A stretch of DNA of 64,000 nucleotides from Bradyrhizobium cosmicum (GTDB taxonomy: Bacteria > Pseudomonadota > Alphaproteobacteria > Rhizobiales > Xanthobacteraceae): assembly GCF_007290395.2 (NCBI RefSeq), contig NZ_CP041656.2, forward strand, positions 5,084,001 to 5,148,000, written 5' to 3'. The number at the start of each line of letters is the position of its first letter. The stretch's first letter is position 1. Both the position numbers and the translations under genes were made by a program. Of this stretch, positions 1 through 9,532 are shown one piece after another. Below the pieces are notes generated by a model that saw nothing but the letters and a program-made list of their open reading frames with translations, did no database searches and had not been told where the DNA came from.

Positions 1-556
1 GCCATTCGTTGAAATTGTTGCGGTTGTTCACCCGCGTGCCGTCGAGATAGACGTTCGGGTCCTGACCGCGGATCTTGAAATAATCATTGCGCGAATCGAC
101 GCCGCCCGGCTCGGCGAAGACGCCGGGCACGTAGCGCAGGGTTTCCTGGATGTTGCTGACGCCCTGATCCCGCACGCGCTCGGCGCTGACGACCGAAATC
201 GACTGTGCGGTCAGATTCAGCGGCGTGTCGGTCTTGGTGCCCGTGCCGCTCGTCGTCGCGAGATAGCCCTGCACGGGACCCGTTGCGGTCTCCCGCCCCG
301 GCGAGGACGCGCCCGCGACCGGAGCCGCAGGCTGAGCATTGGCGGCGCGTGCCGCGTTGCGTCGCGCAGCCGTACGTGCAGCTTGCGAAGGTTTCGGACG
401 GGCTGCAGGTCGCGGTTCTGCGGATTCGACAACGACAGGAGCGAGTTGAGTGGCCGGCTGACCAAAGGCAGAAACGTCGAACGCCAAGCTCGCCAACGCG
501 ATCGTCGAAACCGAAAACAGGAACTTCGCGTTCTTCATTCCCAACACGCCTCGCAT
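1..556 (-). CDS. TonB-dependent siderophore receptor, N-terminal part (cut by window start)
   Basis: Outer-membrane receptor that would import a ferric-siderophore-type ligand using TonB energy. About 185 N-terminal residues are visible and the 3' end lies outside the window. After a hydrophobic signal peptide comes a Pro/Ala/Arg-rich linker, then the plug domain: SISVVSAERVRDQG, LRYVPGV and IRGQDPNVYLDG are typical of FhuA/FecA-like plugs. The ATG at 556 gives MRGVLGMKNAK; the internal ATG at 538 (MKNAK, preceded by TTGGGA) is equally plausible. No N-terminal signalling (STN/FecA-type) domain is seen before the plug. Regulation is probably by iron status, because tandem TTAGAA-containing repeats lie 80-135 bases upstream. 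Family assignment is secure; the substrate cannot be read from this part. Confidence 0.9.
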   Translation of the reverse strand, partial: MRGVLGMKNAKFLFSVSTIALASLAFDVSAFGQPATQLAPVVVESAEPRPAARPKPSQAARTAARRNAARAANAQPAAPVAGASSPGRETATGPVQGYLATTSGTGTKTDTPLNLTAQSISVVSAERVRDQGVSNIQETLRYVPGVFAEPGGVDSRNDYFKIRGQDPNVYLDGTRVNNRNNFNEW

Positions 557-918
557 CCAACTGAGATTGCGAGGGCAGCCGTAACAATCACGGCGGCGTG
601 ACGAAAGCGTATTCAGGCGCTGTTGCGCACGTTCGAACTAGAATCCCTTCAGACTAGAATGACTTCAGATTAGAATCGCTTCAGATTAGAACCGCCCTGA
701 CGTCGGCAACGCTCTCGAACAAATCCGGAAGCACGTGAGATCGGGATGAATCGTCGTCGTGCTTCAGGAGCTGTCGATCCAGGCACGATCGTTCGGAAGC
801 CCGATACATCGGAGGCCTCAAGGCGTCCGATATCTTCGTGCACGACGGGCAGCGCTGACGGATTGGCGATGCGCTTGTCGCGGTCCAATGCCGTCGCAGC
901 GCTCGAAGGCGCCAGGCA
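557..918. other. Intergenic region upstream of the TonB receptor
   Basis: No credible gene. It holds the likely receptor promoter and the 16-bp tandem repeats at 637-692. The remainder, up to the stop codon of the lipoprotein gene, shows nothing I recognise. I see no conserved cobalamin riboswitch elements. Confidence 0.6.
637..692. repeat. Three and a half tandem 16-bp repeats, candidate operator
   Basis: Consecutive units start at 637, 653, 669 and 685 and read A(C/T)TAGAATnnCTTCAG; the fourth is partial and ends about 692. The period is exactly 16, and the (C/T)TAGAA and CTTCAG parts are invariant. The repeats lie upstream of the TonB receptor start (556/538). TTAGAA followed a few bases later by TTC resembles the half-site arrangement of rhizobial Irr boxes (TTTAGAA-like inverted repeats), but it is imperfect, so the regulator is an inference. 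Confidence 0.6.
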
Positions 919-1680
919 TCAGCCCTTCGAGACGACCGCGCGGCCGTAGGGCGGCTGCGCCGCGACCGGCGGGTTGGCGGTCTGGGCGGCGAGCTCGCCG
1001 ATCAGGCGATCGGCGTCGGCGGCCATGCCGTCGGGGGCCTGGATCACCAGGCGCTCCAGCGCCCACCGGTAGGACGAGACGCGCTGTTCGAGCGAGAGCT
1101 GCACCCACTGGATGATCAGCGAGTTCTCTTGCATGCGCTCGATCGCGTCCGCCTTCTCCGCCGGCGAAAGCCCGGAGACGCGCGCCATGCTGGCGTTGCG
1201 TTTCTTGTCGAGGTCGATGACGCGGATTGCGCAGCCGAAGAACGGCTCGAAGCGGGTGGTGTCGTTGCGCACGTCCTCGATCAACTGCGCGTAGCGCGAG
1301 GAGTGCGAGCGGTGCGGCTCGTCGATCAGCGTGCGCCCGTACATGGTGCGGTCGAATACGATCTTCTGCCGCCAGGGCGACGGCAAGGCCTTGTAGTCCC
1401 CGAACACGCTCTTCCATGCGGGGCGCGACAGCGGCGGCTCGATCATGGGATAGGCGAGGTCGCGAAGCTGGCGCTCTTCATCGGTGAGCTGAAATCGCGA
1501 CGGCTTCAAACCGACGCTGGAGGTGACCTCGGCACCGAGCCAACTATGCATGTCGTCGCTGCGCATGTCGGCGCGGGTGCGGCCGAAATCACCCCCGCTG
1601 CAGGCGGCGAGCGTCGCGCCCGTGAATGCGAGCAGGATGGCCGTTACGACGGGGCGAATTTGGCGGATGACGTCCGGCAT
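919..1680 (-). CDS. Putative lipoprotein of unknown function
   Basis: A 253-residue protein with a lipoprotein signal: a hydrophobic stretch at about residues 12-26 ends in a lipobox LAAC, so Cys26 or thereabouts would be lipidated and the mature chain anchored in the periplasm. The remainder is charged and soluble (motifs MHSWLGAEV, FFGCAIRVIDLDKKR, IIQWVQLSLEQR) and matches no family I can name. Its start lies 15 bases after the stop of the small gene at 1696-1884, so the two are probably co-transcribed. The ATG at 1680 is placed directly before the signal sequence. Confidence 0.8.
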   Translation of the reverse strand: MPDVIRQIRPVVTAILLAFTGATLAACSGGDFGRTRADMRSDDMHSWLGAEVTSSVGLKPSRFQLTDEERQLRDLAYPMIEPPLSRPAWKSVFGDYKALPSPWRQKIVFDRTMYGRTLIDEPHRSHSSRYAQLIEDVRNDTTRFEPFFGCAIRVIDLDKKRNASMARVSGLSPAEKADAIERMQENSLIIQWVQLSLEQRVSSYRWALERLVIQAPDGMAADADRLIGELAAQTANPPVAAQPPYGRAVVSKG

Positions 1681-1695
1681 TGCAAAAGCCGGATG

Positions 1696-1884
1696 CTAGC
1701 GGCGACGACGACGGCGCCCCGGCGCTGTGCCCGCTTCCGGCCCGCGACCGTCGCTGGTTTCGTCCGTCTCGCGTTCGATGCGGATCACGGGAAGGATCAG
1801 GATCCTTCCCGTTTCCGTACGCGGTGCGGCGTCTCCTGACGAGCCTGCCCGGCGACCGGCCGGAAATTCGATGATGGTCCCCAT
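1696..1884 (-). CDS. Small basic protein, conserved-looking, unknown
   Basis: A 62-residue protein beginning MGTIIEFPAGR and ending in a run of arginines. The MGxIIEFP opening is reminiscent of short uncharacterised rhizobial proteins. It lies just upstream of the lipoprotein gene on the same strand with a 15-base gap. A GAGAG motif precedes the ATG. The short length and basic, low-complexity tail leave some doubt that it is translated. Confidence 0.5.
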   Translation of the reverse strand: MGTIIEFPAGRRAGSSGDAAPRTETGRILILPVIRIERETDETSDGRGPEAGTAPGRRRRRR

Positions 1885-2140
1885 ATCAGCTCTCTATCAA
1901 TTGCCGCGCGACCGAGCGCGCTCGTGCAATGTGCATTCATTAAGATCAGCTCATGGTTAACGGGATGTAAACGCGCCCGCCCGACCGTAACCGCACGGGC
2001 CGCCTGCCCGCGTCCCGTTGCGGCACGGCGACGCCGCAATTTGCGGCTCGAACTTCACGCCTCGTTTTCCTTAACGAGCCTTTAAAGGAACCTGCGATAG
2101 GCTGGCGGCCGAGTATCTTTTCCAGGTCGCGTATCTCTCC

Positions 2141-3118
2141 ATGACCAAGTCGCTGTTTCCCGGATTCGACGGGCTGATGAGCCTCTCCCGTCGCGAAGGC
2201 GTCGATGTTCGCCCGACGCTGCTGCGCGTGCTGACCGACCTCTATGTCCAGACGCGCGTCCACAGCGATGACGAACAGCGGCAATTCGTCGAGCTAGCCA
2301 CGCGATTGATCGACCAGGTCGACGATGCGACGCGCGCGGCCGTCAAGGCGCGGCTTGCGATCTATCCCTCCACCCCCGTCCCGGTGCTGCAGAAGCTCGG
2401 GCTGGTCGCGGCCCAGGAAGGCCGCAGGGTTCCGCTGGCGCGCGAAATCCCCGCACCCGCATCCGCCCCCTCGCCGGCCCGTACGCCGACCGACGCGGAA
2501 TTGCGCATGGCCTCGAATATGGCGATGCAGCCGAAGGACGCCGCCGAGATCCACGACATGTTCTTCCGCGCCGATGCGTCCCAGCGCGCGTTGATCCTGC
2601 AAAATCTGGCGCAGACCCCGCTGAAGGCCGCGCCGCGGATTCCGACCGTGCGCGCCAAGCGCGCGATCCAGATCCTGGAGATGGCGGCGATCGCGGGCGA
2701 CATCGAGAACTTCACCTTCGAGCTCGGCGACAGCCTGATCCTGCCCTCGCGCGTCGCGGCGCAGATCGTCGACGATGCCGGCGGCGAGGCGCTCGCGGTC
2801 GCCGCGCGCGCGCTCGACATGCCGAGCGCCAACTTCCAGCGCATCCTGCTGTTCTTCAAGCCGGAGATCGGCAACTCGGTGGATGCGGTCTACCGGCTGT
2901 CGCGGCTCTACGATCGCCTCAGCGACCGTTCCGCGCTGGTGATGCTGGCGGCCTGGCGCGGCTCCACGCTCGCCGTCACGCGGGCAAAATACCAGTCGTC
3001 CCTGCACGACAGCGAACGCCAGCGCGCGCGTGCCGGCGCAGGCCAGACGCGGCCGGCCGTGCAGCCGGGCTCTGCGCCCGGGGTACGGACAGGCACCGAC
3101 GGATCGTCGGATCGCTAG
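2141..3118 (+). CDS. DUF2336 domain-containing protein
   Basis: A 325-residue, helix-rich, soluble protein without signal peptide or membrane segments. The N-terminal half (FDGLMSLSRREGVDVRPTLL, then LATRLIDQVDDATRAAV and a segment on surviving/dying units) has the organisation of alphaproteobacterial DUF2336 proteins. The family's role is unknown; it often occurs near signalling genes. The C-terminal 40 residues are Arg/Ala/Gly-rich and look disordered. The gene stands alone on its strand, and its stop codon shares the palindrome CTAG with the stop codon of the convergent DUF1491 gene. A second DUF2336 protein lies at 39256-40356. Confidence 0.85.
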   Translation: MTKSLFPGFDGLMSLSRREGVDVRPTLLRVLTDLYVQTRVHSDDEQRQFVELATRLIDQVDDATRAAVKARLAIYPSTPVPVLQKLGLVAAQEGRRVPLAREIPAPASAPSPARTPTDAELRMASNMAMQPKDAAEIHDMFFRADASQRALILQNLAQTPLKAAPRIPTVRAKRAIQILEMAAIAGDIENFTFELGDSLILPSRVAAQIVDDAGGEALAVAARALDMPSANFQRILLFFKPEIGNSVDAVYRLSRLYDRLSDRSALVMLAAWRGSTLAVTRAKYQSSLHDSERQRARAGAGQTRPAVQPGSAPGVRTGTDGSSDR

Positions 3119-3459
3119 GTCTTCGCAAGGTCGAGGAAGTGACGCCCCGCGCGGTCTTCGGTCTCGACGATCCAGGCGTCGGGATCGAAGCGGACCTCCT
3201 TGGTCAGACGCTCCTCGACCTCGGGCTCCGGCATCGGCTGCGGGGTCAGCGGCACGAAGAAGCGATCGATCGGCCGGCCGTCGTCATAGGAGGTCTGGGG
3301 CGCCGGCACGTAGAGCATCGCACTGCCGTCGAGCAGCGCCACCTTCACGAACACCGCCCCCGCCTCCTCTGCGCCGCGGCGGCGCACGGCACCGTAGACG
3401 CCCTCGGTCTGGCACCGGCGCAGATAGGCTGAGACCCAGATGTTCGACTTCAGGCGCAT
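3115..3459 (-). CDS. DUF1491 family protein
   Basis: A cytoplasmic protein of 114 residues. MRLKSNIWVSAYLRRC at the start, followed by GAVFVKVALLDGSAMLY and a middle PxPxxYDDGRPxDRFF-like stretch, is the pattern of the DUF1491 family of alphaproteobacteria, whose function is unknown. I chose the ATG at 3459 because family members start MRLKS; an upstream in-frame start at 3483 adds eight residues that are not typical. It converges on the DUF2336 gene, with the two stop codons overlapping. Confidence 0.85.
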   Translation of the reverse strand: MRLKSNIWVSAYLRRCQTEGVYGAVRRRGAEEAGAVFVKVALLDGSAMLYVPAPQTSYDDGRPIDRFFVPLTPQPMPEPEVEERLTKEVRFDPDAWIVETEDRAGRHFLDLAKT

Positions 3460-3512
3460 GAATCGCACGATAGGCCAGCACAACGTACCGCGCCAGTCTC
3501 AGCTCGTGCTTC

Positions 3513-3725
3513 TCACACCCCGCGCGTGCTTTCTCGTCCGCCGCCGATCTGGCGCGCGACGAGGTATGACAGTGGGATCGCAAGCGCGAATCCCGCGGCC
3601 ACGGCATAGGGAATATTCCTGATGGCATTTGCCGCGAAGCCCGGCACCATCAGCACCACGATCATGCTGATGCCCGCCAACGTGGTGCCCAGCATAATCC
3701 AGACCAGCATCGAAACCTTGAACAT
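3513..3725 (-). CDS. Small two-helix membrane protein
   Basis: A 70-residue protein with two hydrophobic segments (about residues 4-29 and 37-57) joined by a short loop, and a basic Gly/Arg-rich tail. An AGAGAGG Shine-Dalgarno-like sequence stands about seven bases before the ATG. It is predicted to be an inner-membrane protein; I do not recognise a family. It is 53 bases upstream of the DUF1491 start on the same strand and may share its transcript. Confidence 0.7.
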   Translation of the reverse strand: MFKVSMLVWIMLGTTLAGISMIVVLMVPGFAANAIRNIPYAVAAGFALAIPLSYLVARQIGGGRESTRGV

Positions 3726-3881
3726 GACAGACCTCTCTTCCCTGATGAGGATGAGAGATCATCTTCCCTGAGGCCATCGGCAGTCATTGATACGGGACAA
3801 ATGGCGGCCGCGACGACGCGACCTCTGTTTGCCGGCCTGCGGTACGAAATTGATGCGCGTCAATGACGGCGGGAACCGCAG

Positions 3882-4575
3882 CTATTCGACGGGATGGCCG
3901 ATCGCGGCGCCGAGTTCGCGCAACAGGCGGTCGGACACCTGGCCGGTGACCTGCATCTTGTGCTCGCGCTCGAACTTCTGGATGGCGGCCTGGGTCTCGC
4001 CGCTCATCGCACCCGTGACCTTCAAATTGCCATAGCCGTACTCTGCCAGCGCGCGCTGCACGCCGGCGATGCGCCGCGCGGCCGGGCCCTGTTGCACCGG
4101 GATCGGCGCCGGCGGGCGCGCGACAGCGACGGACGGCGGCGTCGAGGTCGTGGCCTTGACCAGATTGGTCATGGGATCGCCCGCACGCGGCGTCGATGCG
4201 GTCGACTCAACGGGTTTTTCAGGCGCCTTCTCGGCCGGTTTCGGCTCGACACGAAACTCGGTCGCCTTCGGCTCGAGCGGCGAGGTATCGGCGCCGACGG
4301 GGCGCGGACGCGGCAACGGGTTGGACAGCGGCACCGACGATGGCGCGGGAAGATTGATCACGGTGCCGAACATCGGCGCGGGATGGCGGCCGGTCTGCAG
4401 GAACAGCGCATTGGCAACGATCGCGCTGATCGCGGCGACGGCGACGAGGCCCGCCAGCGTGTCCTTGGGGCTGTGCAGCAACACCCGCATCACGAGGTTG
4501 CGCTCGGTCTCGACGTCGACAGCCGCGGCCTTGGCGCCACGACGGCGCGGAGCGGCTTGGTCCTTGGCAGACTTC

Positions 4576-4583
<8 letters not shown>
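3882..4583 (-). CDS. Membrane-anchored peptidoglycan-binding-domain protein
   Basis: A 233-residue protein with a basic cytoplasmic N-terminus, one transmembrane segment (about residues 43-63), a long Pro/Ala-rich periplasmic linker, and a C-terminal PG_binding_1-type domain (about 160-233) with RIAGVQRALAEYGYG, VTGAMSGETQAAIQKFE and TGQVSDRLLREL. The architecture suggests an inner-membrane protein reaching across the periplasm to peptidoglycan. It starts with GTG at 4583 and overlaps the end of the histidine kinase gene by eight bases, so the two are translationally coupled. This suggests, as inference, that it acts with the kinase, perhaps as part of a cell-envelope sensing unit. Confidence 0.85.
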
Positions 4584-6453
<1,870 letters not shown>

Positions 6454-6842
6454 TCGTCGAGAAGACGCGCCGGAACGCCTCCTTATCGTTGAGCCACCGT
6501 GTCAGAGCGACCTTAAACGAGTGCTAAGGCGGATGGGTCTGCCGCCGGACACCGTGTCATCGCGGAGATTTTTAGACGATTTGACGACGTCATCATCGGG
6601 GATGGTGAACACAGGGTTTCACCGTCCCCCTCATGGTTTCGAATTGGTGGATGAGGGACCCCGGCAGAATCACGGGCGCGGTCGTCAACCGAAAATTTAC
6701 GAGACCGGCGCTTGCGAAGATTTTTGCGTCAATTTTCCGCGAATTAAGCGGAAGGCAATCACTTGCGATTTATCGAGAGTTGCTAGGTCCGATGCGCCCT
6801 GCGGGAATCGCCGCGGCGGGATCTAACATACAGGTCGACAAG
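6454..6842. other. Divergent intergenic region
   Basis: Contains the promoters of the histidine kinase (minus) and of the DUF5330 gene (plus). An 11-bp palindrome TGACGACGTCA lies at 6582-6592 and could be a regulator site. An open frame across the stretch looks non-coding: no ribosome-binding site and no recognisable protein pattern. Confidence 0.5.
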
Positions 6843-7262
6843 ATGCGCTTTCTGCTCCGCATCACATTCTGGCTCGGGCTGGTGCTGGTGCTCCTGCCGC
6901 GGGACAAGACACCCGAATCGGACAAGCTGCCGCAGATCGGCGCTGCCGACGCGGTGCAGGCTGCCACCGCTGCCGTCTCCGACATGACCCAGTTCTGCAA
7001 GCGCCAGCCGGCGGCCTGCGAGGTCGGCGGACAGGCCGCGACCATCATCGGCCAGCGCGCGCAGGACGGCGCGAAGAAGATCTACCAGATCATCAACGAC
7101 AAGAAAGACCAGTTCGAGAAGACCGACAAGAAGGCGCCCGACCACACCGGCTCGATCGCGCTGGCCGGCGAGGGCGATGCCGCATCGAACGAGATGCAGC
7201 ACGAGACCCTGACCCAGGACGACCTCGCGCTGGAATGGCGCGGCCCGCAGCCCGCGAATTAG
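6843..7262 (+). CDS. DUF5330 domain-containing protein
   Basis: A 139-residue protein with a single N-terminal hydrophobic segment (MRFLLRITFWLGLVLVLLP), followed by a soluble part with FCKRQPAACEVGGQAA, the signature Cys-containing stretch of the rhizobial DUF5330 family (unknown function). It is likely a membrane-anchored or exported periplasmic protein. The ATG at 6843 starts the hydrophobic signal; longer upstream starts add unrelated sequence. The sufE gene follows 69 bases downstream on the same strand. Confidence 0.85.
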   Translation: MRFLLRITFWLGLVLVLLPRDKTPESDKLPQIGAADAVQAATAAVSDMTQFCKRQPAACEVGGQAATIIGQRAQDGAKKIYQIINDKKDQFEKTDKKAPDHTGSIALAGEGDAASNEMQHETLTQDDLALEWRGPQPAN

Positions 7263-7331
7263 GCTTCAAACCCTATCGATTTCGCGGCCTTGCGTCCCTA
7301 TATTGCCGGGACGTGGGAACCTTGGGCCAGC

Positions 7332-7760
7332 ATGACGACGATTGACGAAATCAGGGACAATTTCGAGATTCTGGACGAGTGGGACGACCGTTACCGGTAC
7401 GTCATCGAGCTCGGCCGCACCTTGGAACCGATGCCCGAGGCGGAACATTCCGCCGCCAACAAGGTGAATGGCTGCGTCAGCCAGGTCTGGCTGCAGAAGC
7501 TGGTCGATCGCAGCAACGGCGCGCCGATCCTGAAGTATCGCGGCGACAGCGACGCCCATATCGTGCGCGGCCTGGTCGCGATCGTGCTCTCGCTCTATTC
7601 GGGCCGCACGCCGCAGGAAATTCTCGCGACCGATGCAATCGCCGTGTTCGACGAGTTCGGCTTTCGCGATCATCTGACGCCGCAGCGCTCCAACGGCCTG
7701 CGCTCCATGGTCGAGCGCATCAAGACCGACGCCAAAGAGGCGCTCGCGGAAGCTCCCTAG
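7332..7760 (+). CDS. sufE: SufE family cysteine desulfurase activator
   Basis: SufE takes persulfide sulfur from the cysteine desulfurase SufS and delivers it to iron-sulfur cluster assembly in the cytoplasm. The 142-residue protein has the family's opening (IDEIRDNFEILDEWDDRYRY) and the catalytic loop NKVNGCVSQVW with Cys48 as sulfur acceptor. The C-terminal half has the usual LxLYSGRTPxEIL segment. The ATG at 7332 (MTTIDEI) matches the family start. No other suf gene is in the window, so the gene is separated from its partner operon. Confidence 0.93.
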   Translation: MTTIDEIRDNFEILDEWDDRYRYVIELGRTLEPMPEAEHSAANKVNGCVSQVWLQKLVDRSNGAPILKYRGDSDAHIVRGLVAIVLSLYSGRTPQEILATDAIAVFDEFGFRDHLTPQRSNGLRSMVERIKTDAKEALAEAP

Positions 7761-7764
7761 GAAT

Positions 7765-8181
7765 TTACTTCCGCTTCCGCTGCTGTTGTCCCAGGCCCAT
7801 CTGCTTCGCCAGTTGCGAGCGCGCCACCGCGTAGTTCGGTGCGACCATGGGATAGTCGGCCGGCAAGCCCCATTTCTCGCGATACTGCTCCGGCGTCATG
7901 TTGTACTGGGTGCGCAGATGGCGTTTCAGCGACTTGAAGCGCTTGCCGTCTTCGAGGCACACCAGATAGTCCGGCGCGATCGACTTCTTCAGCGAGACCG
8001 CGGGCTTTGCCGGCTCGAGCGGCACGGTCTCGGCACGGCCTGTCGAGACCCGCACCAAGGCGCCGTGCACCTGGCTGATCAGGTTCGGAATCTCGGCGGC
8101 CGGCGTCGGGTTGTTGCCGAGATAGGCCGAGACGATGCTCGCCGTCAGCTCGATGAAATTCTTAGCCCCGGCATCCGACAT
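7765..8181 (-). CDS. MucR/Ros family transcriptional regulator with incomplete zinc site
   Basis: A DNA-binding regulator of the Ros/MucR family, which in rhizobia controls exopolysaccharide, motility and symbiosis genes. The 138-residue protein has the N-terminal oligomerisation region (ASIVSAYLGNNP), the DYLVCLEDGKRFKSLKRHLR finger region and the conserved TPEQYREKWGLPADYPMVAP tail. Ros coordinates zinc through Cys-Cys-His-His; here the positions read Cys75, Asp78, His88 and Gln92, so only two of the four ligands remain. Zinc-free MucR homologues (Ml proteins of Mesorhizobium) are known, so it is probably still functional. It converges on sufE with four bases between stops. Confidence 0.93.
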   Translation of the reverse strand: MSDAGAKNFIELTASIVSAYLGNNPTPAAEIPNLISQVHGALVRVSTGRAETVPLEPAKPAVSLKKSIAPDYLVCLEDGKRFKSLKRHLRTQYNMTPEQYREKWGLPADYPMVAPNYAVARSQLAKQMGLGQQQRKRK

Positions 8182-8351
8182 GGGCCCGACCTTTCCTTAA
8201 TCGCTGCGTCTCATGTGTGAGTCTCATGGCAAAGACGCCACCAAAGCATTTTGTGTCGACGAGAGGTTCGGCTGAAACAGGACGACTGACGAATATGAGC
8301 TGATGACCGACCGTGTGACAAGAACGGTGGCGCTTTGATCGCGCGCAGGCT

Positions 8352-9221
8352 TCAGCCGCCCCGCTCGTCGAGATGGGCGCGCAGCTCGTCAATCGAGGCA
8401 AAGCGCATCATGCCTTCCGGCATCTGCGCTTCGATCGAGCCGTCGGAATAGAGCGAATAGGCCATGCCGTCGACGACGCCGGATTTGAGCACCGTCACGG
8501 GGGGCTGTTCGCCCCCCGGCGCCGGCTCGGGTGCCGGCGGCGGCGGGGCAGTAGCTTCGGTAAAGGTCGACGGCGAGCGCTGAAGCGGGCGGCGCGAAGC
8601 GGCCGGCGGCTCCGGTGGACGCATGCGATCCGGCTTCGGCCAGGCATCATCGAAGTTCGCCGGCGGAAGCTCCGGGACGGCCGCTGCCGCGGGTTCGTCA
8701 GGAGGCGTCGGCGAACCATCGGGCGCCTTCGACTCCGCGCGCTCGCGCTCCTTGCGCGACGTCGAGGCGAACATCAGGTTGCGGCGGCGTGGCGGCTCCG
8801 GAGCCGCAGCGGGCGTTGGAGCTTCCGGCTCCGGCGGCGCCTCGACGCGCGGACGCTCGCGCGCGGTGACTTCGCTCTGCCAGGGCGGCGGACCCCCGGC
8901 GGGTGGTTGCGGCGGGGCTGATGGCTCGATCCTCCCGGCGGGCGCCGGCTCGGGCGCATTGGGCACCCCGAGGCCCGGCAGCACCGGCCTAACCCGCACC
9001 TCGGGCACCGCGGCGGATCCGGCCAGCCGGCGGGCGATGCCCTTCAGTTCCATGACGACGGTATAGAGGCCGGCCAGTAACATTCCGGAGCAGACGGCAA
9101 TGGTGCCGGAGATTATGAGGGTGCTGCCAACGCTGAAATCCCTGTTGGCGTAGCCGAACAGGATCGCAAGGAGGCCCGCCACAACGGCGAAAATCCCAGC
9201 GATCAACAATGCCAAGGTCAT
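8352..9221 (-). CDS. Membrane protein with Pro/Ala-rich cytoplasmic or periplasmic region
   Basis: A 289-residue protein with two N-terminal transmembrane helices (about residues 2-20 and 30-57), a long low-complexity region rich in Pro, Ala, Arg and Glu, and a short folded C-terminus (VVDGMAYSLYSDGSIEAQMPEGMMRFASIDEL) that resembles the end domain of several uncharacterised Bradyrhizobium proteins. The ATG at 9221 (MTLALLIAG) begins the first helix; starts further upstream give a basic leader without a ribosome-binding site. Function is unknown. Confidence 0.75.
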   Translation of the reverse strand: MTLALLIAGIFAVVAGLLAILFGYANRDFSVGSTLIISGTIAVCSGMLLAGLYTVVMELKGIARRLAGSAAVPEVRVRPVLPGLGVPNAPEPAPAGRIEPSAPPQPPAGGPPPWQSEVTARERPRVEAPPEPEAPTPAAAPEPPRRRNLMFASTSRKERERAESKAPDGSPTPPDEPAAAAVPELPPANFDDAWPKPDRMRPPEPPAASRRPLQRSPSTFTEATAPPPPAPEPAPGGEQPPVTVLKSGVVDGMAYSLYSDGSIEAQMPEGMMRFASIDELRAHLDERGG

Positions 9222-9532
9222 CGAACTCACCCCCGGCCGCGCATCCACACGCGACACCCGTCGCGGCACGATACCGTCATACGGTGTTCCTCGCCAACGG
9301 CGAATTGTGCCCTGCGTTCCTAAAGGGAAGGAAATCAGGGACTTATTCACATTCCCTTCAGCTACGGCTCGCTACTGAAGTGTACTCCGAGTTGCAAGGA
9401 TTTGCTGCGTCGCATCAGGAATTTAGCCATAATGCCCAATTACTTGGTAATGGAACTGCGCTATAGGGATTCCGGGGAAGTGGCCCGCGCGCACCGGCAG
9501 GGCCAAGAGGGGATTCCGGGTCACCAATAGCC
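9222..9532. other. Divergent intergenic region
   Basis: Lies between the minus-strand membrane-protein gene and the plus-strand glycosyltransferase gene, so it should contain both promoters. The part around 9310-9480 is less GC-rich than its surroundings, as expected of a promoter region. I see only a short ATTAC/GTAAT inverted repeat (9439-9451) and no gene. Confidence 0.45.

Noticed and set aside
557..918. Possible cobalamin or other riboswitch upstream of the TonB receptor
   Set aside because: No conserved cobalamin-box core could be found. The tandem repeats point to a protein-bound operator.
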